This document shows, in pieces, positions 42,665 through 54,700 of a stretch of DNA of 64,000 nt. A program made the position numbers and the translations under genes. Below the pieces are notes generated by a model. It saw only the letters and a list, made by a program, of their open reading frames with translations. It did not search any database and was not told the origin of the DNA. Numbering within the stretch: the stretch's first letter is position 1; each line of letters begins with the position of its first letter. Origin of the DNA: Eretmocerus hayati (Eukaryota > Arthropoda > Insecta > Hymenoptera > Aphelinidae); NCBI GenBank assembly GCA_029851415.1, contig CM056742.1:93424748-93488747 (forward strand), in the 5' to 3' direction.

Positions 42665-42898
42665 TGATCAAATCATTGTAGAAACACAATAGTTCAAATA
42701 ACTGCTTTAATGAGGAAAAACTGGGTATTCAATGATACAAGAGCTCAAATACAAAGTGCACTAAAGATGCTACTAGATTGGCCAAGCAACAACAACAACA
42801 ACCATAAAAAGGTTACGTCAAACAAGCACACCACGATAGAACGTATATCAAGCCATTCAAAACATTCGATATAGTGATCCAGTGTTTGATACTCAACA
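42665..42898 (-). repeat. Copia 3' LTR
   Basis: 234 bp, ending at its outer edge against atgct. It is bounded inside by the purine-rich AGTGGGAG (42899-42906 on the minus strand), the polypurine tract. Confidence 0.9.
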
Positions 42899-42915
42899 CT
42901 CCCACTCACTGGATA

Positions 42916-45900
42916 CTATATCACAGTATCTTTACGAGTCAAATGTAATTTCGATAGTATCTCATGAAATTTGTCTCGTGGCAATGGTTTTGTGAAGATA
43001 TCAGCCAACTCATCTGAAGTCGGCACATTTCTTGGATCAATCTCTCCCTGCTCAAAAGATTCTCTTATGAACATGAGTTTCGTATCTATGTGCTTCGTCC
43101 GATTGTGAAATTCTGGATTCTTGATCAAGCGGATTGCACTTTGATTGTCAATCATCAACGGAATACAATGTTGTCCTGTTTCACCATGCTCATGCAAGAA
43201 ATGCCGCAGCCACTTTGCTTCTTTAGTACCTTCGCAGGCGGCGATAAACTCTGCCTCTGTTGTCGACAATGCAACAGTTGATTGTCTATGGCTTCGCCAA
43301 GTTACTACTCCTCCACCATAGAGGAATACAAACCCTGTTGTTGACTTTCTCGTTTCTACATCTCTTGAAAAATCTGCGTCAGTGTACCCTATGAGCTCGG
43401 CTTTTTCAGCACCGTAGCTCAATCCTAATCCAGCATATAACTTTAGATACCTCATGATACGTTTAACAGCCGTGACATGAGTCTTGTCTGGGTTGTTGAG
43501 GAAACGGCTGACCTCTCCCACTGCTTGTGCAATATCTGGCCGGGTTACGATAGCTGCATGATTCAACGACCCAACAGCTTCCCGATAAGGAAACTGCATG
43601 CCCTGATCATTGACATCAGGTGATCTCAATGTCACATTAGGATCAGCAGGCACAAAGTTTGGGTTGGCATTTGCCATGTTGAAACGTTCTAAAATTTGAT
43701 GTATGTAAGATTCTTGGCTCAAGAAAATTTGGCGTTTTTCTCGATTTCTCAGTATCTGAATACCAACGTAGTAACTAGCATCACCCCGAGTAATAGAGAA
43801 ATTCTTTTCTAGATGTCCCAAAACATATTTTTGAGTAGAAATTGATTTACTTATTACCATACCATCATCCACAAAGAGTAATAAGATGACTTGTTCACCG
43901 AAAATTACCCCACAATGAACGCATGGATCTGATTTGGTTGGTTCGAGATCAATCTTTTTCAGACAGCCAGTCAGTTTTTTATTCCATACCCTTGGAGATT
44001 GTTTCAGTTCATAGATACTTTTCTTCAGACGACAAACAATGTTTTCACCCTGGGCTTCCAAACCCTCGGGGATATCCATGAACACTTCTTCTTTGAGATC
44101 ACCATTTAGAAAAGCTGTTTTGATGTCAAACTGAGCAATTTCATAATCATGTATAGCTGCAATCGAAAGAACCAATCGAATTGAATCATAACGAACTACT
44201 GGCGAGAAGGTTTCCTTGTAGTCTAAGCCTTCTACTGGTGAATAACCTTTTAAAACCAGGTAATGGCGGAGGGGACGGCAGTCCATGGCCACGAACGAAA
44301 AGAAGAAGAAGAAGTGAATAACCTTTGGCCACCAATCTTGCTTTGACCCGAACTTCTGGACTACCTGGTGATGATTTGAGTTTAAACACCCACTTACAAC
44401 CAACAGTTGATCGACCTTCCGTCAATTCGACATATTCCCAAGTGCCATTGTCTGTCAATGAGGTGAGCTCTTCTAACATTGCGGCTTTCCACAGTCTTGA
44501 TTCGGTTGAGAGTAAAGCTTCAGTGTAAGACAGAGGTTCCGAAATCATGGCAGAATGTGTGACGATGTTAGGGTAATGAAGAGGAGGCCTCAAATTTTTT
44601 CTAAAGTCGTACGACTTTTCTTTGTTGGTACGCTGAGCAGACGAATCAACTCCAATCTGATGATCATCTACATTTGATTCTATGGGTGAAACCTGTGTGA
44701 CATCAAAATCTTCCTCGTGTGCACCAGGGGAAGTGTCACATTCAAAGATCCTGTTATGAATTGGTTCTATGTTATCATTATCACAATCCAAAACAGAATC
44801 TATTTCGTTGAAATAGACGTCACAACTAATTACAATCTTGTTTGATTCTTCATCGAATAAGCGAAAATTCTTGTCTGTATCAGTGAATCCAACAAGATAC
44901 ATCTTTTTCGCCTTCGGTTTCCACTTAGAGCGTTTCTCTTTCGGAATATGAACGTAAGTAGGTGTTCCGAATTTTCCAATCATACGGTGTAACGTCTGAT
45001 GCAGTTTTAGGAGAAATTCTGTTCAGTATATAAGCTGCAGTACACACAGACTCACCCCACAATTGCAGTTTCAATCCACTGTGTATGAGCATTGTGCGAC
45101 CTGATTCCTGTAGTGTGCGATTTTCACGCTCTGCAACGCCATTTTGTTCAGGAGTATATGGAGCGGATGTTTCGTGGATGATACCATTTGCCTTCAAGAA
45201 TGACTTCACTTCTGCATATTCCAAGCCATTGTCAGAATGGAATCATTTCATTTTGTTCCTTGTAGTATTTTCAGCTAAAGTAAGGAAACTCTTGAATGCT
45301 GCGAATACTTCTGTCTTATCTTTCAAAAGATAGACGTATCTAAAAGCTGTGCATTCATCTTTGAAAGTCACGAAATATCTGAAACCACCAACTGTGACTT
45401 CTCTCATTGGTCCACATAGATCACTGTGGATAACTTCACAGGGTTGTAACAGCCTCTGCTCTGCGGGAGAGTGTGAAGCTCGAGTCATTTTGACAAGCTT
45501 ACACGAAGCACAGAGAAATTCTTGAAAATCATCTATGTCCAGCTCAACTCCTAGAACCGACTGATTTTTCACCATTTTTGAGATTGTTTTGGGATGAATG
45601 TGCCCTAGTCTCTCATGCCATAGTCGTAAAGTAGCTTTCGTAGCTGAGTTGATCTGATATAAAATCTTTGTCCGGAATAGCAATCGATATTGTTGAGAAC
45701 TGTCTTTGATGGCGACTGCCGCAGTCTCATCATTCTTAGGATTAAAGAAATTACATCGATCATCAAGACATAGTTGACCGTAACCTAATGATGTGATGAC
45801 TCCAATTGAAATAAGATTCTGTTTTAATTCTGGCACATGTTGGACATTGGTCAACTTCAGAGTCTTCCACACATCATTAGCCCATGATTCTACGTATATT

Positions 45901-46076
45901 ACACCATGACCTTTGATTTTCAATTTCGAACCATCTGCAGAGATAATGAAATCACAATGTGGTAATTCTGAGTACTCCGAATACCACTCAAGTCGAGAAG
46001 TCATGTGCGTAGATGCTCCAGAATCAGCTAGCCATAGATCTGTACTCTTAGACTCTTCGATGTCTTTCTTTAATTG
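42916..46076 (-). pseudogene. pol: Copia pol: protease, integrase, RT, RNase H; several breaks
   Basis: The protease motif LADSGASTHM lies just after the second TGA. Integrase has HERLGHIH and CASC for zinc binding, then Asp in IHSDLCGP and SDNG, and Glu in NGVAERENR. A TGA at 45245-45243 replaces the residue before HSDNG. The frame shifts near 44985. RT begins KWVFKLK...VKARLVAKGYS, then is split by a 63-bp insertion. It resumes with FSPVVRYDSIR, AQFDIKTAFLNG and the catalytic FVDDGMVI. RNase H has YTDADFS, STTEAEF and DNQSAI. The element could not make its own enzymes without suppression of these breaks. Confidence 0.85.
44251..44313 (+). mobile_element. 63-bp insertion with (GAA)n tail, 13-bp target duplication
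   Basis: GTGAATAACCTTT occurs at 44238-44250 and 44314-44326, flanking a 63-bp stretch that ends AAAAGAAGAAGAAGAA. A long target duplication and a simple-repeat 3' end are signs of target-primed reverse transcription, so this is probably a 5'-truncated LINE or SINE tail. It adds 76 bases and shifts the Copia RT frame. Confidence 0.7.
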
Positions 46077-46886
46077 TCAAAAAGAATGAACGTTCGATAG
46101 CGAATTTTTCATATTTGGAAATGCATTAAGGCTATGATCCCTTTTACTCTTTTTTGGACACTCACGAGCCCAATGACCACGCTCATTGCAATTCTTACAA
46201 TTCGTGATCTTCTTCAATTCGTTGATTGGAAGAGGCCTCTTATGATTTTTATGATCCTTATTTTGATATTTGGCAGAGAACGCTCCTTGCATCGGAATTT
46301 CATTTGACACAACTTTATTCAATTGATCTTCTTCCAATTTTAGACAAGCCAGCAAGTTGTTTATGTCTCACCCTTCTTTCATATTATACCATACAGTTTT
46401 GGAATTTGCAAAACGAGGAGCCAAACTGCTTATAATACGCATCATTTTTACGTTCTCTGATAGCTTTTCACCTTGATCTTCTATCTCGGGGGCGAGAGTC
46501 ATAACTCGAGACACATGATCGGTGACAGTATCTGAATCATGCATATTGATGGCAAAATAATCTTCATAGAGAGTCATGATACTCACTTCACTCTTCTTTC
46601 CATGGATGCTGATCAATGTTTCCCAAATCTCTTTTGAAGATTTACTAGATATTATAAGCTGAGCTTGAGCGGGTTCTAGGGAAGATATCAGAATAGCCAT
46701 TGCTTTCCCATCTTTCTTCAACCATTTTAAAGCATGTTTTTCTGGCTTGATGTATGAGCCATTGACGATTTCTAGCAGCCCTTTACTCCTCAGAACAGAT
46801 TCAACGTTAAAACGCCACAGCTGATAATTCTTGCTATCGAAACGATGAATCGAGCTAGCGCCAATTTTAGCCGTATCAGAACTCAT
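46077..46886 (-). pseudogene. gag: Copia gag, two in-frame UGA codons
   Basis: Starts at the ATG at 46886 (MSSDTAKIGASSIHRFD). A Copia-type Gag region (NYQLWRFNVESVLRS, EIWETLISIHGKK) is followed by one CCHC knuckle, CKNCNERGHWAREC. TGA codons at 46370-46368 and 46079-46077 interrupt an otherwise open frame that continues unchanged into protease. Confidence 0.8.
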
Positions 46887-47091
46887 TGCAGCAGTGTTCG
46901 AGACTTCAACTCGAGCAAGAAATTCAACACAATTTGCCTCCGAGGATTCCACTCGGTTCAGATCTGAATAAAAAAAATATCACGCTTTCGAGGATTCGCA
47001 CTCTATTCAAAAAAGAAATCCATAATAATGTGGTTTACGAGGTTATTTACTCGGCTTACACACAGCAACAATCTCTCCAAGAAAAAAATAT

Positions 47092-47106
47092 ACTGGGCCC
47101 ATAACC
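47092..47106 (-). other. Copia primer binding site
   Basis: GGTTATGGGCCCAGT directly inside the 5' LTR, the initiator-Met-tRNA-type site used by Copia elements. Confidence 0.8.
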
Positions 47107-47340
47107 TGATCAAATCATTGTAGAAACACAATAGTTCAAATAACTGCTTTAATGAGGAAAAACTGGGTATTCAATGATACAAGAGCTCAAATAAAAAGTG
47201 CACTAAAGATGCTACTAGATTGGCCAAGCAACAACAACAACAACCATAAAAAGGTTACGTCAAACAAGCACACCACGATAGAACGTATATTAAGCCATTC
47301 AAAACATTCGATATGGTGATCCAGTGTTTGATACTCAACA
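47107..47340 (-). repeat. Copia 5' LTR
   Basis: 234 bp, about 98.7 percent identical to the 3' copy (differences near 47233, 47290 and 47315). It carries the promoter for the minus-strand element. Confidence 0.9.
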
Positions 47341-47345
47341 ATGCT

Positions 47346-48240
47346 GAGAGAGCAGAAGTGTGTATACAACTTGCCCCCATCATTTAAAACTATGTAAATT
47401 GGAGCTAAATTGCAAAAAACCGTTCTCATCCGTTTTCATTGCCGTGCTACCACATTTGGAGCTTTTGTCCAACCCACTATTCCCAACCTATATCTCGATG
47501 TGACAAAGACGTACTGGCTGGTAAAAAAAAAGTCGTAACTTGACGCCCTTTCAAGATAACCATATAGGGGCATGCTGGGTACACTCCGATGTTGGCCTCC
47601 TCGTTTCACAGAGCACCTCCGTAATTTGCTCATAGAATAGCTCTTGATCCGGGTTTTGCATTTCTGGAAAACGGATTTTGGAAGTTCTAAAAAAAGTAAT
47701 CAAATGCGTCTAAGTACGTTTAGATCGATGAAGCTTAAAAAACTTGACATCGGTTTTACTGGACGTGATACCCTCAGTAATTTCTGAGCTTTACAAATAC
47801 GATGGATTAAAAAATCACTTTGAATTCTTTGGGAAACGCAGAAATTATTCAAATGTAAGAAAAATTATTGGGAAGGTCTACGAGTGCCCATTCCTAAGTT
47901 CGACATATGGGGGCAAGTTGGGTACACTTAATTCAACTATTTTCTCAATACGATCTCGCTTAACCTGCAGACCTTGTCATTAGATTTATTTTGTAAAGGC
48001 AATTTCTCCAAGCAAGGATGGTTCGTAAATCGTGATAGATTGACGAACTTGGGTCTAACTTGGCTTTCATGTAATTATGGGAAAAAATCTCGCAAATGTT
48101 CATTTTGAAAGTCTCATTCATTTAAAACGATATTATATCTAGCAAATTTATTACGGCTGGAATATTTGACCTCGGCAATCAAAATATCAAGGAAATGGTC
48201 ACAAATCGTACATTCAAAGGCGTTATAAGTCCCTGTCAAG
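47346..48240. other. No gene
   Basis: ACAACTTGCCCCCAT near 47368 and ATGGGGGCAAGTTGGGTAC near 47908 are near complements and could be the ends of an old element of about 560 bp. No ORF of interest lies between. Confidence 0.35.
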
Positions 48241-48249
48241 TATACTCTG

Positions 48250-48318
48250 CGTTGGTGTAGTGGTTAAACGATCAGTCTACTAATGTAAGGTGCGTCGGTT
48301 CGATCCCCATAATTTCCG
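48250..48318 (+). other. tRNA-like Pol III box sequence
   Basis: TTGGTGTAGTGGTTAAACG resembles an A box and GGTTCGATCCC matches a B box at tRNA spacing. The acceptor and anticodon stems do not pair well, so it is more likely a tRNA-derived repeat or tRNA remnant than a working tRNA gene. Confidence 0.35.
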
Positions 48319-49330
48319 AATAATTTTTCATTACAGAATTGGTTACTGAGCATCATAGCTCTCCAGCAACCTGAGATATGACTATTTCCATTGATTACGG
48401 AACTTGCAATTGTCACGTTGTTTAAGGATTCATTTTTTTCGTTTCTCTGGAGTGGAGACAATTCAAAACGCCGCTCACAAATTTCAGTACAAGATTATTG
48501 GAAATTCAATTCAATCTTATTTGATCATGTGGCGAGATTTTCAATAACTTCTCATTCAATATTCAATATAATTTCTGAAAATTCAAAGAGGAATATTTGA
48601 ACACTTTTCAGTGAGGTCTCGGAAACGTAGCTTCAAAACGACATTATTGAAAATTTTGCTAGAAATGTATTACAGTGACTGAAATTCAGAACGTTTTTCA
48701 ATACGATCCGGACTGAATTGTCAGCAAGATTCGCATTGAATTGAGATTCAAGAAGAAATTTACTGAAAATTCAATAAAATCTCCTTGAATTTCGTCTGAA
48801 TCTAATGTTGACGATAAGTTTAAAAGATCGTATTGAATATTCAATAAACCTCTTCGTATTTCATTAAAGTCATTCTGAATATCTTGCTACATGAGTCTTC
48901 TAGCTATGCATATTACCGCTAGAGTGGAGTCGTTACATACTCCTAATTCTGAGAAATGACGAAGAAACCAGAAACTTTCAATACTGTATTGCGCAATTCT
49001 CCGTCGGTTTGCAACTATCGTCAACCGGGGTTACTTTTAACAGGTGACGTAACTTTGAACACTCGAGGTACAAGCATAGAGATAGTACCAACTGGTACTA
49101 TCTCTAATCTGTATGGGTACAAGTTTTTCATTCTCGAAATCAGTAAAGTAGGGAAGCGTGAGGGTTCTAATGTTAATTCGTTTGATGGTGGCATACGTGT
49201 TCAACATTGTGCACCGTTGTGAGAGCCCCTATCATCTGTAAGTGAGTTTCCAACGAACTTTTCGAAGGGCATGACTTTTGAACGAAAAAAAGTTGCTCCA
49301 GAAATTGGTCTTGTTTGAGCATTTGTACTC
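48319..49330. other. No gene
   Basis: AT-rich, with repeated 'gaatattcaataa' and 'tgaaaattca' phrases from 48530 to 48850. A short hairpin (GATAGTACCAACTGGTACTATC) occurs near 49080-49102. Confidence 0.45.
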
Positions 49331-49334
49331 TCTC

Positions 49335-49575
49335 CGTATCCATCAGTGAGAATCCACTGAACTTCAGTGCATTACGGATCAACTTTGACTGATGACTTTA
49401 GTGTATATACACTGGGACTTCAGTGCATATGCACTGAAGTCATCAGTGACCTCGGGGGTCGGACGGGTCCTGATCACTAGAGTTTCAGTAAGTGTCACTG
49501 ATGGATCAGTGAGATGATTCACTGATTCACCAGTGAGAATTTCCACTGAAATTTCAGTGAATATGATCTGCCGGG
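49335..49575. repeat. Element with a dense CACTGA / TCAGTG motif array
   Basis: About fifteen copies of CAGTGA, CACTGA or close variants in 240 bases, several as pairs such as TTCAGTGCATATGCACTGAA. The layout resembles the AGCTGA array at 30385 with a different motif. Confidence 0.5.
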
Positions 49576-50128
49576 ACCCTTAAGAAACTGAAATTCACCT
49601 TGAACTTGCTCGTCTGCTGCTTCGCTTTTGCTTTTTCTATTTGCGTTGCCAATGTTCAAACAGAGGAAAAGCATAATCCAAACCCCCAACCTGCCCTAGA
49701 AATTGATAAAAAATCGAGAAAGCAAGAGTGATGAAAAATTTAGTTACTATCATGACTTCATGAGTTTTCCAAGCAATGGTAATTCATGTCGAAAGAATGA
49801 AGCTTCGCAACTATACATGCCTAAAAATTGCATCGAATCCGTGTCTCCAATCAGTTAGACACTTTACTAAATTGTACTTGCCGACATTGTAAGGGGTAGG
49901 ATTCACTTTGATCAAGTTGGAGGTAAAGGATAACTCATTTTCCTCATTCAATTCGAATGGGGAAAATTGAAGCAGGAGTTTGTCACTTATAGCAAAATCA
50001 TGACTCGAGCATCCAAAAGGAAATTCATGATGTCAATTTCAAGTTCAACATAATGAAATTGTGAGAAATTTAGAATTAGAAAGTTCTCAAGTCATGATTG
50101 TGCTATAGGTAAGAAACTCGCATTTATA
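49576..50128. other. No gene; imperfect inverted repeat beside the gap
   Basis: 49977-50015 and 50089-50125 are imperfect complements (GTCACTTATAGCAAAATCATGACTC and the reverse). Confidence 0.4.
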
Positions 50129-50228
50129 NNNNNNNNNNNNNNNNNNNNNNNNNNNNNNNNNNNNNNNNNNNNNNNNNNNNNNNNNNNNNNNNNNNNNNNN
50201 NNNNNNNNNNNNNNNNNNNNNNNNNNNN
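50129..50228. other. Assembly gap, 100 N
   Basis: Exactly one hundred N, the usual placeholder for a gap of unknown size. Sequence continuity across it is not assured. Confidence 0.99.
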
Positions 50229-50869
50229 TCACCTCCACGTAACCAATATGAATCGGAATAGGCTTTACTGATGATTCTGTGTCAACGTGTTTGTACCTCA
50301 CAATCTTCCATTAGCCGAATCTTCCGAAATTCAGATCAGAGCTAGTTCTAGTATCGAGGAGTACGTATGTAAAATTCCAGGACTCTTGGCCATCTTGTTT
50401 TGGAAATATAATCGCCAGAATTTGGCGTGATTGGCAATCATCCAACGTTGCCCTCGGGGGAGGATACCCAGGGAATACAGACAAATCTCCTAGAACAAAA
50501 TATTATCGAGAGAAAGCCACCGAAATGCAGCAGAGACGAGTTGACTTACACTCGCTTGAATCATATCGCTGAGTCTGTATATGATCGACCATACTGAAAA
50601 TTGTTGGACGGGGTGCCTGCTCGCGTGTCGAAAGTGCCCGAGACACCCACTTCCCCCCGAGTATAATCGCTATCTATTGCACGGGAGTCTGCAATCTTGG
50701 ATTGGTCGCGAGCGTCGTGCTATCATGGTTGAATTCGACTCTGGCAGAAAATGGCTTCACTCGAGCTTTTTACCTATTGAGATGGGTCCAACGGGATTCT
50801 TTTCGTGATCAACTAAGCTAGGAGATGTGCTATCCTGATTTTGTACCACAAGGGGGACTCAGGTCCCGG

Positions 50870-51440
50870 GGTGTGACGAACCTCCGGCCCCAGTTACAAG
50901 GACACCGTACCTGGGCTTAGGCCCGAAGCCGGTAGGGAGAAGCCTGGCCCCGAGACTGGTGCTCGGTGCTTCGGCTCCTCATGAAAACCCGCAAGGGGGC
51001 TGGGGCACCTTAGTGTCCCATCCCCTGAGTCTGACGAACTCCCGGCCCCAGTCAGAGCCCGCCGGAGCGTGGAGACCGCACATCTCCTCCCGGCAACACG
51101 GGAGTGGGAGAGTCTAGGGAGTCGCATTGGAATCGTTTCGGAGCAATAACAATGCGAGCCTGGAAGACTTATCCATCATCCCGAGGGGCTCCCTGGGCTC
51201 CAAGGAAGCCTAGAAGAGTCCCAAACCCCCCTGAGGGGTGGGGATCGGCCTTGTGCTGGGGGCCGAGTCCGAAATTCGGTAGTCGGCGAGGAGGGTCGAG
51301 TCATTGTTAAACCACTTGTGGTTCGGTGATGGCCGTCCTCCGAACCGACGCGCTGGCAGGACGTATCCCTGCTCCACGGCCATGGGGGCAACCGGGGTGA
51401 AGGCGAAAACCGGGCACCCGGGATATAAAAGCTAAATTCC
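50870..51440. other. GC-rich segment, possibly a non-LTR element 5' region
   Basis: It contains a direct repeat (GACGAACCTCCGGCCCCAGT near 50877 and GACGAACTCCCGGCCCCAGT near 51032). Frames on both strands are compositional. The sharp rise in GC and the nearby R1-like remnant make a retroelement untranslated region plausible. Confidence 0.35.
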
Positions 51441-52287
51441 TCCTATCCTGATTTCGTCCCCGACACGGAGAGGTGGTATGGCGATGGCGAGAGTTGAACG
51501 CGGAAAATGAATAACACTTATTTCCGCGAGCCAGAACTGGTATTCAGCCACTCATTCACTCTACTACCAACCTGAAACAACCACGGTCTATTCTGTGTTG
51601 TACGATCCTGAAATGTACTCCAAGTGTATCCAAGATGAGAGAAAATCGAGTGTATTTGGAAATGTTCGTCTTGGTCCGAGGGAATGCAGGGGTTTTTTTC
51701 TTTTCGATTTCATCTTCCCCCATTGCCATACCGACTCCTTGTGTCTGGGACAGAATTAGAATAGCACATTTGTAGCTCAGTCGAAAACGAAAAAAATCCC
51801 GTTGGATTCATCTCGCAGTAGCTAAAAAACTCAAGTAAGGTGATTTTCTGTCAAAGTTGGATTTCAACAATAATAGTGCGCCGCTAGCGGTCCAAAAGTT
51901 CAATCCAATTCAAAACTGGGTGGATATAGACTCTAGTCCTGGTGAGCCTGCGCGCGAGGGAAATAATAACTCCATTAACCAAACATATATGCCGCATACG
52001 CCAAAACTGATTATCGCATGGACGCTCATGGAGATACTGAGGCGTACCGAGGCATGGACCACTTGTTTTCCTCCAGCCTCTATTCCAATCCCAAAATTGA
52101 TTCAAAGAATTATCGTACATCATACTTTCGATATGATTCTCTCTGATCTTTCTGAAAATTGTATCATATTTGGTCTCCAATATGGCTTTCAGAGGCCATC
52201 CCTTATTTAGTGTTAATTTTGGAGGAAAAATGAAAACATTTTGATAGGTCATATCACACGGGAAATATTATAGCATATTCGTGAAGA
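51441..52287. other. No supported gene
   Basis: Frames on both strands at 51857-52252 overlap and show no family pattern. Confidence 0.4.
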
Positions 52288-52904
52288 TCAGAGTTTCACT
52301 GGGCACGAGCGCGCAGCAGCATAGCTATGCATTGTGCTCCTGCAACTACCACCTGTTTGATGATATCTGTGTCTTAATTTCCACCGACCTCGCGTTCTTA
52401 TGCCTAGAACATCGTGAGTCGTCCACAAATGAGGAGAAGACGTTTTGCCACTAACGCCGACAGCCAGCCACGCTGCAGTGCCATACGATGCCACGTACGA
52501 AGAAGAAATACTCCGCATCGATACGGCCATCACAACTGGGTAAACCCCCTCTTTCTTCTCCGTTGGCATCGACCATTGGACAAAGGAGAGATCCACCAAA
52601 CTTACCAACCCAGCCCCGGGACCGCTGGTCCCACATCTGTGGTCAGATTTGGACACGATCGCCGCACAGCTTAGGCATTTTCGTTTTTCCTTGCAAGCCG
52701 TGGCAAGGTGCCCTGGTTCGCCGCATTGGAAGCAGAGTTTTGGTTTCCGCTCCTCTGCCCTCTTTTTTTGCACCTCGAGGCCTTGTGGCCGTACTCTAAG
52801 CAGTTATAGCACTGTGGGATGCCACCCTTCTCGCGGATCCTGACTCTGCCCCATCTCTCTCTCTTTTTCTCTCTCTCGCGACGATTGGTTAAAGCGCGCT
52901 TCAC
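52288..52904 (-). pseudogene. R1-like non-LTR retrotransposon ORF1 remnant
   Basis: Minus strand. The upstream piece carries CYNCLEYGHKASRC after a basic stretch. The piece after a frameshift carries CFQCGEPGHLATAC and then KCLSC. Two or three adjacent CCHC knuckles at the end of ORF1 are typical of R1/LOA/I-type elements, where they bind the RNA. The two pieces overlap in different frames near 52671-52773. No reverse transcriptase follows, so it is a fragment. Confidence 0.6.
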
Positions 52905-53425
52905 GAGAAGGTCTCATTGCTATTTCAGCATTTCTAGCCAATATTATTCAGGAACCTTCATAATATGAATCGTATATGACACCTGAATTGAGAGCTTTCT
53001 CCGCAAATAGAAATATTATTCATACGTATTCATTTATTTACATTCTAATGTTCTAATCTTCTGGTCAATTCTCATGAAATTTACGTGATTATTCAATGAT
53101 CCTGCTGTAATTATCTATAACTGGGCGAATGGGCTCGGCCAAAAATAGTTACGTGTTTTCTGGACGTACAGATTCTACGTACTTTTTCCACCTATTTTCT
53201 CCATCTGCTTTTTGCACCTACATATTACACGTACCAAGGGTAATGTACGTGTCTAATGACGGCACACGACGGCACGAGCGGCGGAGAAGAGTGGGCAGAG
53301 AGACGAAAAGAGGCCACAGATGTATGACGGGTCGCTCGACAGCAGGCACATCGGTGGCTCGCTGCGCGCTGGTTGATTGCGGATGACAGCGTGTAATTAG
53401 ACGACTCCTCTGTTGAGCTTGATGG
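52905..53425. other. No gene
   Basis: AT-rich then mixed. The frames at 53129 and 53218 are on opposite strands and show no pattern. Confidence 0.4.
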
Positions 53426-53429
53426 ATTG

Positions 53430-53960
53430 GAATCGAACCCAAAACCCAGATAGGCGAATCAACCCGCAAATAGCCGGATGCTCGGACCACAAATGCTGTC
53501 GGAGGAAAAATCAACCAGAAATCCTAGTGAGGCAAATTAACCCGCAAATAACCGGATGCTTCAGACAAAAATTCTGTCGGGGGAAAATTGAATCAACCCC
53601 AAAGACCCCATAGGCAAATTAAACCGCAAATAACCGTATGCTGGGGCCAAAAATTATGTCGGGTAAAAAATCAACCCCAAAACCCAGGAGAGAAGATTAA
53701 GCCACAAATGCCCGGATGCTCGAGACAAAAATTCTATAGGGGGGGGGGGGGGATATCAACCCCAAAACCTAGGACGGCAAATCAACCCGCAAATTCCCCA
53801 ATGCTCGGCCCAGAAATTCTGTCGGGAAAAAATTAACCCTAGAACCCAGTCAGGCAAATCCACCCGCAATCGCTCGGATGCTCGGACCAGAAATTCTGTC
53901 GGGGGAAAGATCAGCCCCAAAACCCAGGAAGGAAAATTAACCCCCAAATGCCCGACGAGG
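53430..53960. repeat. Tandem array, about seven copies of an 80-bp unit
   Basis: The phrases 'cccgcaaat', 'cggatgctcgga' and 'aattctgtcggg' recur about every 77-84 bases. One unit contains a 14-G run near 53740. Confidence 0.8.
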
Positions 53961-54700
53961 GACGGACGAAAGCTGCAGGAGCATCACCTTGAAAAGATCC
54001 GATGTTATGACTGCCGCGACGTCTCCATAACAAAGCAGACAAATTTTTCGCGCGCAACCGAGCTCCGTTTTGATCCGAGGGAAGTGAGTAACGGCAGCGG
54101 ATTGATCGGCCTGAATTGGCGTCCTCACAATTTCTCAAAGGCCCTGGAGGCACCCACCTAAGCGCATGCGCAGGGGAGGCCAATACCTGAGGGAACAGTT
54201 TCACTTGAAAATCACTCAAAATGGCTCTGGCCAGAGTATGTCTTGAGCCTCTACTTGAAGTTTCTATCTCAATTCTTGGGCATGGAGAGGCTCTCTAAGG
54301 GGGAAAGTAGTCTATGAAGAAATTTTGGGAAATAACGAACACCCCAATATATATACACAAATACATGGAAGATCAGAAAATTGTACATCAAATTCATGAA
54401 GTACGATGATATTTTGAATGCATTCAGGCATTGTGATAGGGTCTCACAAAAGTGGTCCACGCTTCAGTACGCCTCGGTATCTCTATCAGCGTACATGCAA
54501 TCAGTTTTTTTCAGAGCTCATCTCTGATGGGAAGGGTCGCTGAGAAATTCCACAGGAAACCAAGATTGTAAATTTTTTCAATGTGCTACAATATCCCGTT
54601 CCGATTGTTACGATCAGATCACTCCTGCAAGAATTCAGAGCGATTGATTCATGGAAATGTTTTTTGGATTTTCAGATGCGGTTGAGGTGAGCTGGGTAGG
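53961..54700. other. No gene
   Basis: A mixed-composition stretch to 54200 and AT-rich after. No family pattern. Confidence 0.4.

Larger units (their letters stand above)
42665..47340 (-). mobile_element. Complete Copia (Ty1/Copia) retrotransposon
   Basis: 4676 bp on the minus strand with two 234-bp LTRs (42665-42898, 47107-47340), each TG...CA in element orientation. The 5-bp target duplication atgct flanks both sides (42660-42664, 47341-47345). The LTRs differ at about three positions, so insertion is fairly recent. PBS and PPT are present. Gag, protease, integrase, RT and RNase H occur in Copia order, but the frame is broken. Confidence 0.93.

Noticed and set aside
48250..48318. Functional tRNA gene
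   Set aside because: A and B boxes are present but the acceptor and T stems do not pair properly.
51857..52252. Opposing 117- and 122-residue frames
   Set aside because: They overlap on opposite strands and neither has a recognisable pattern or splice context.
53430..53960. CRISPR array
   Set aside because: Repeats are long and diverged with no unique spacers of fixed length, and the genome is eukaryotic.
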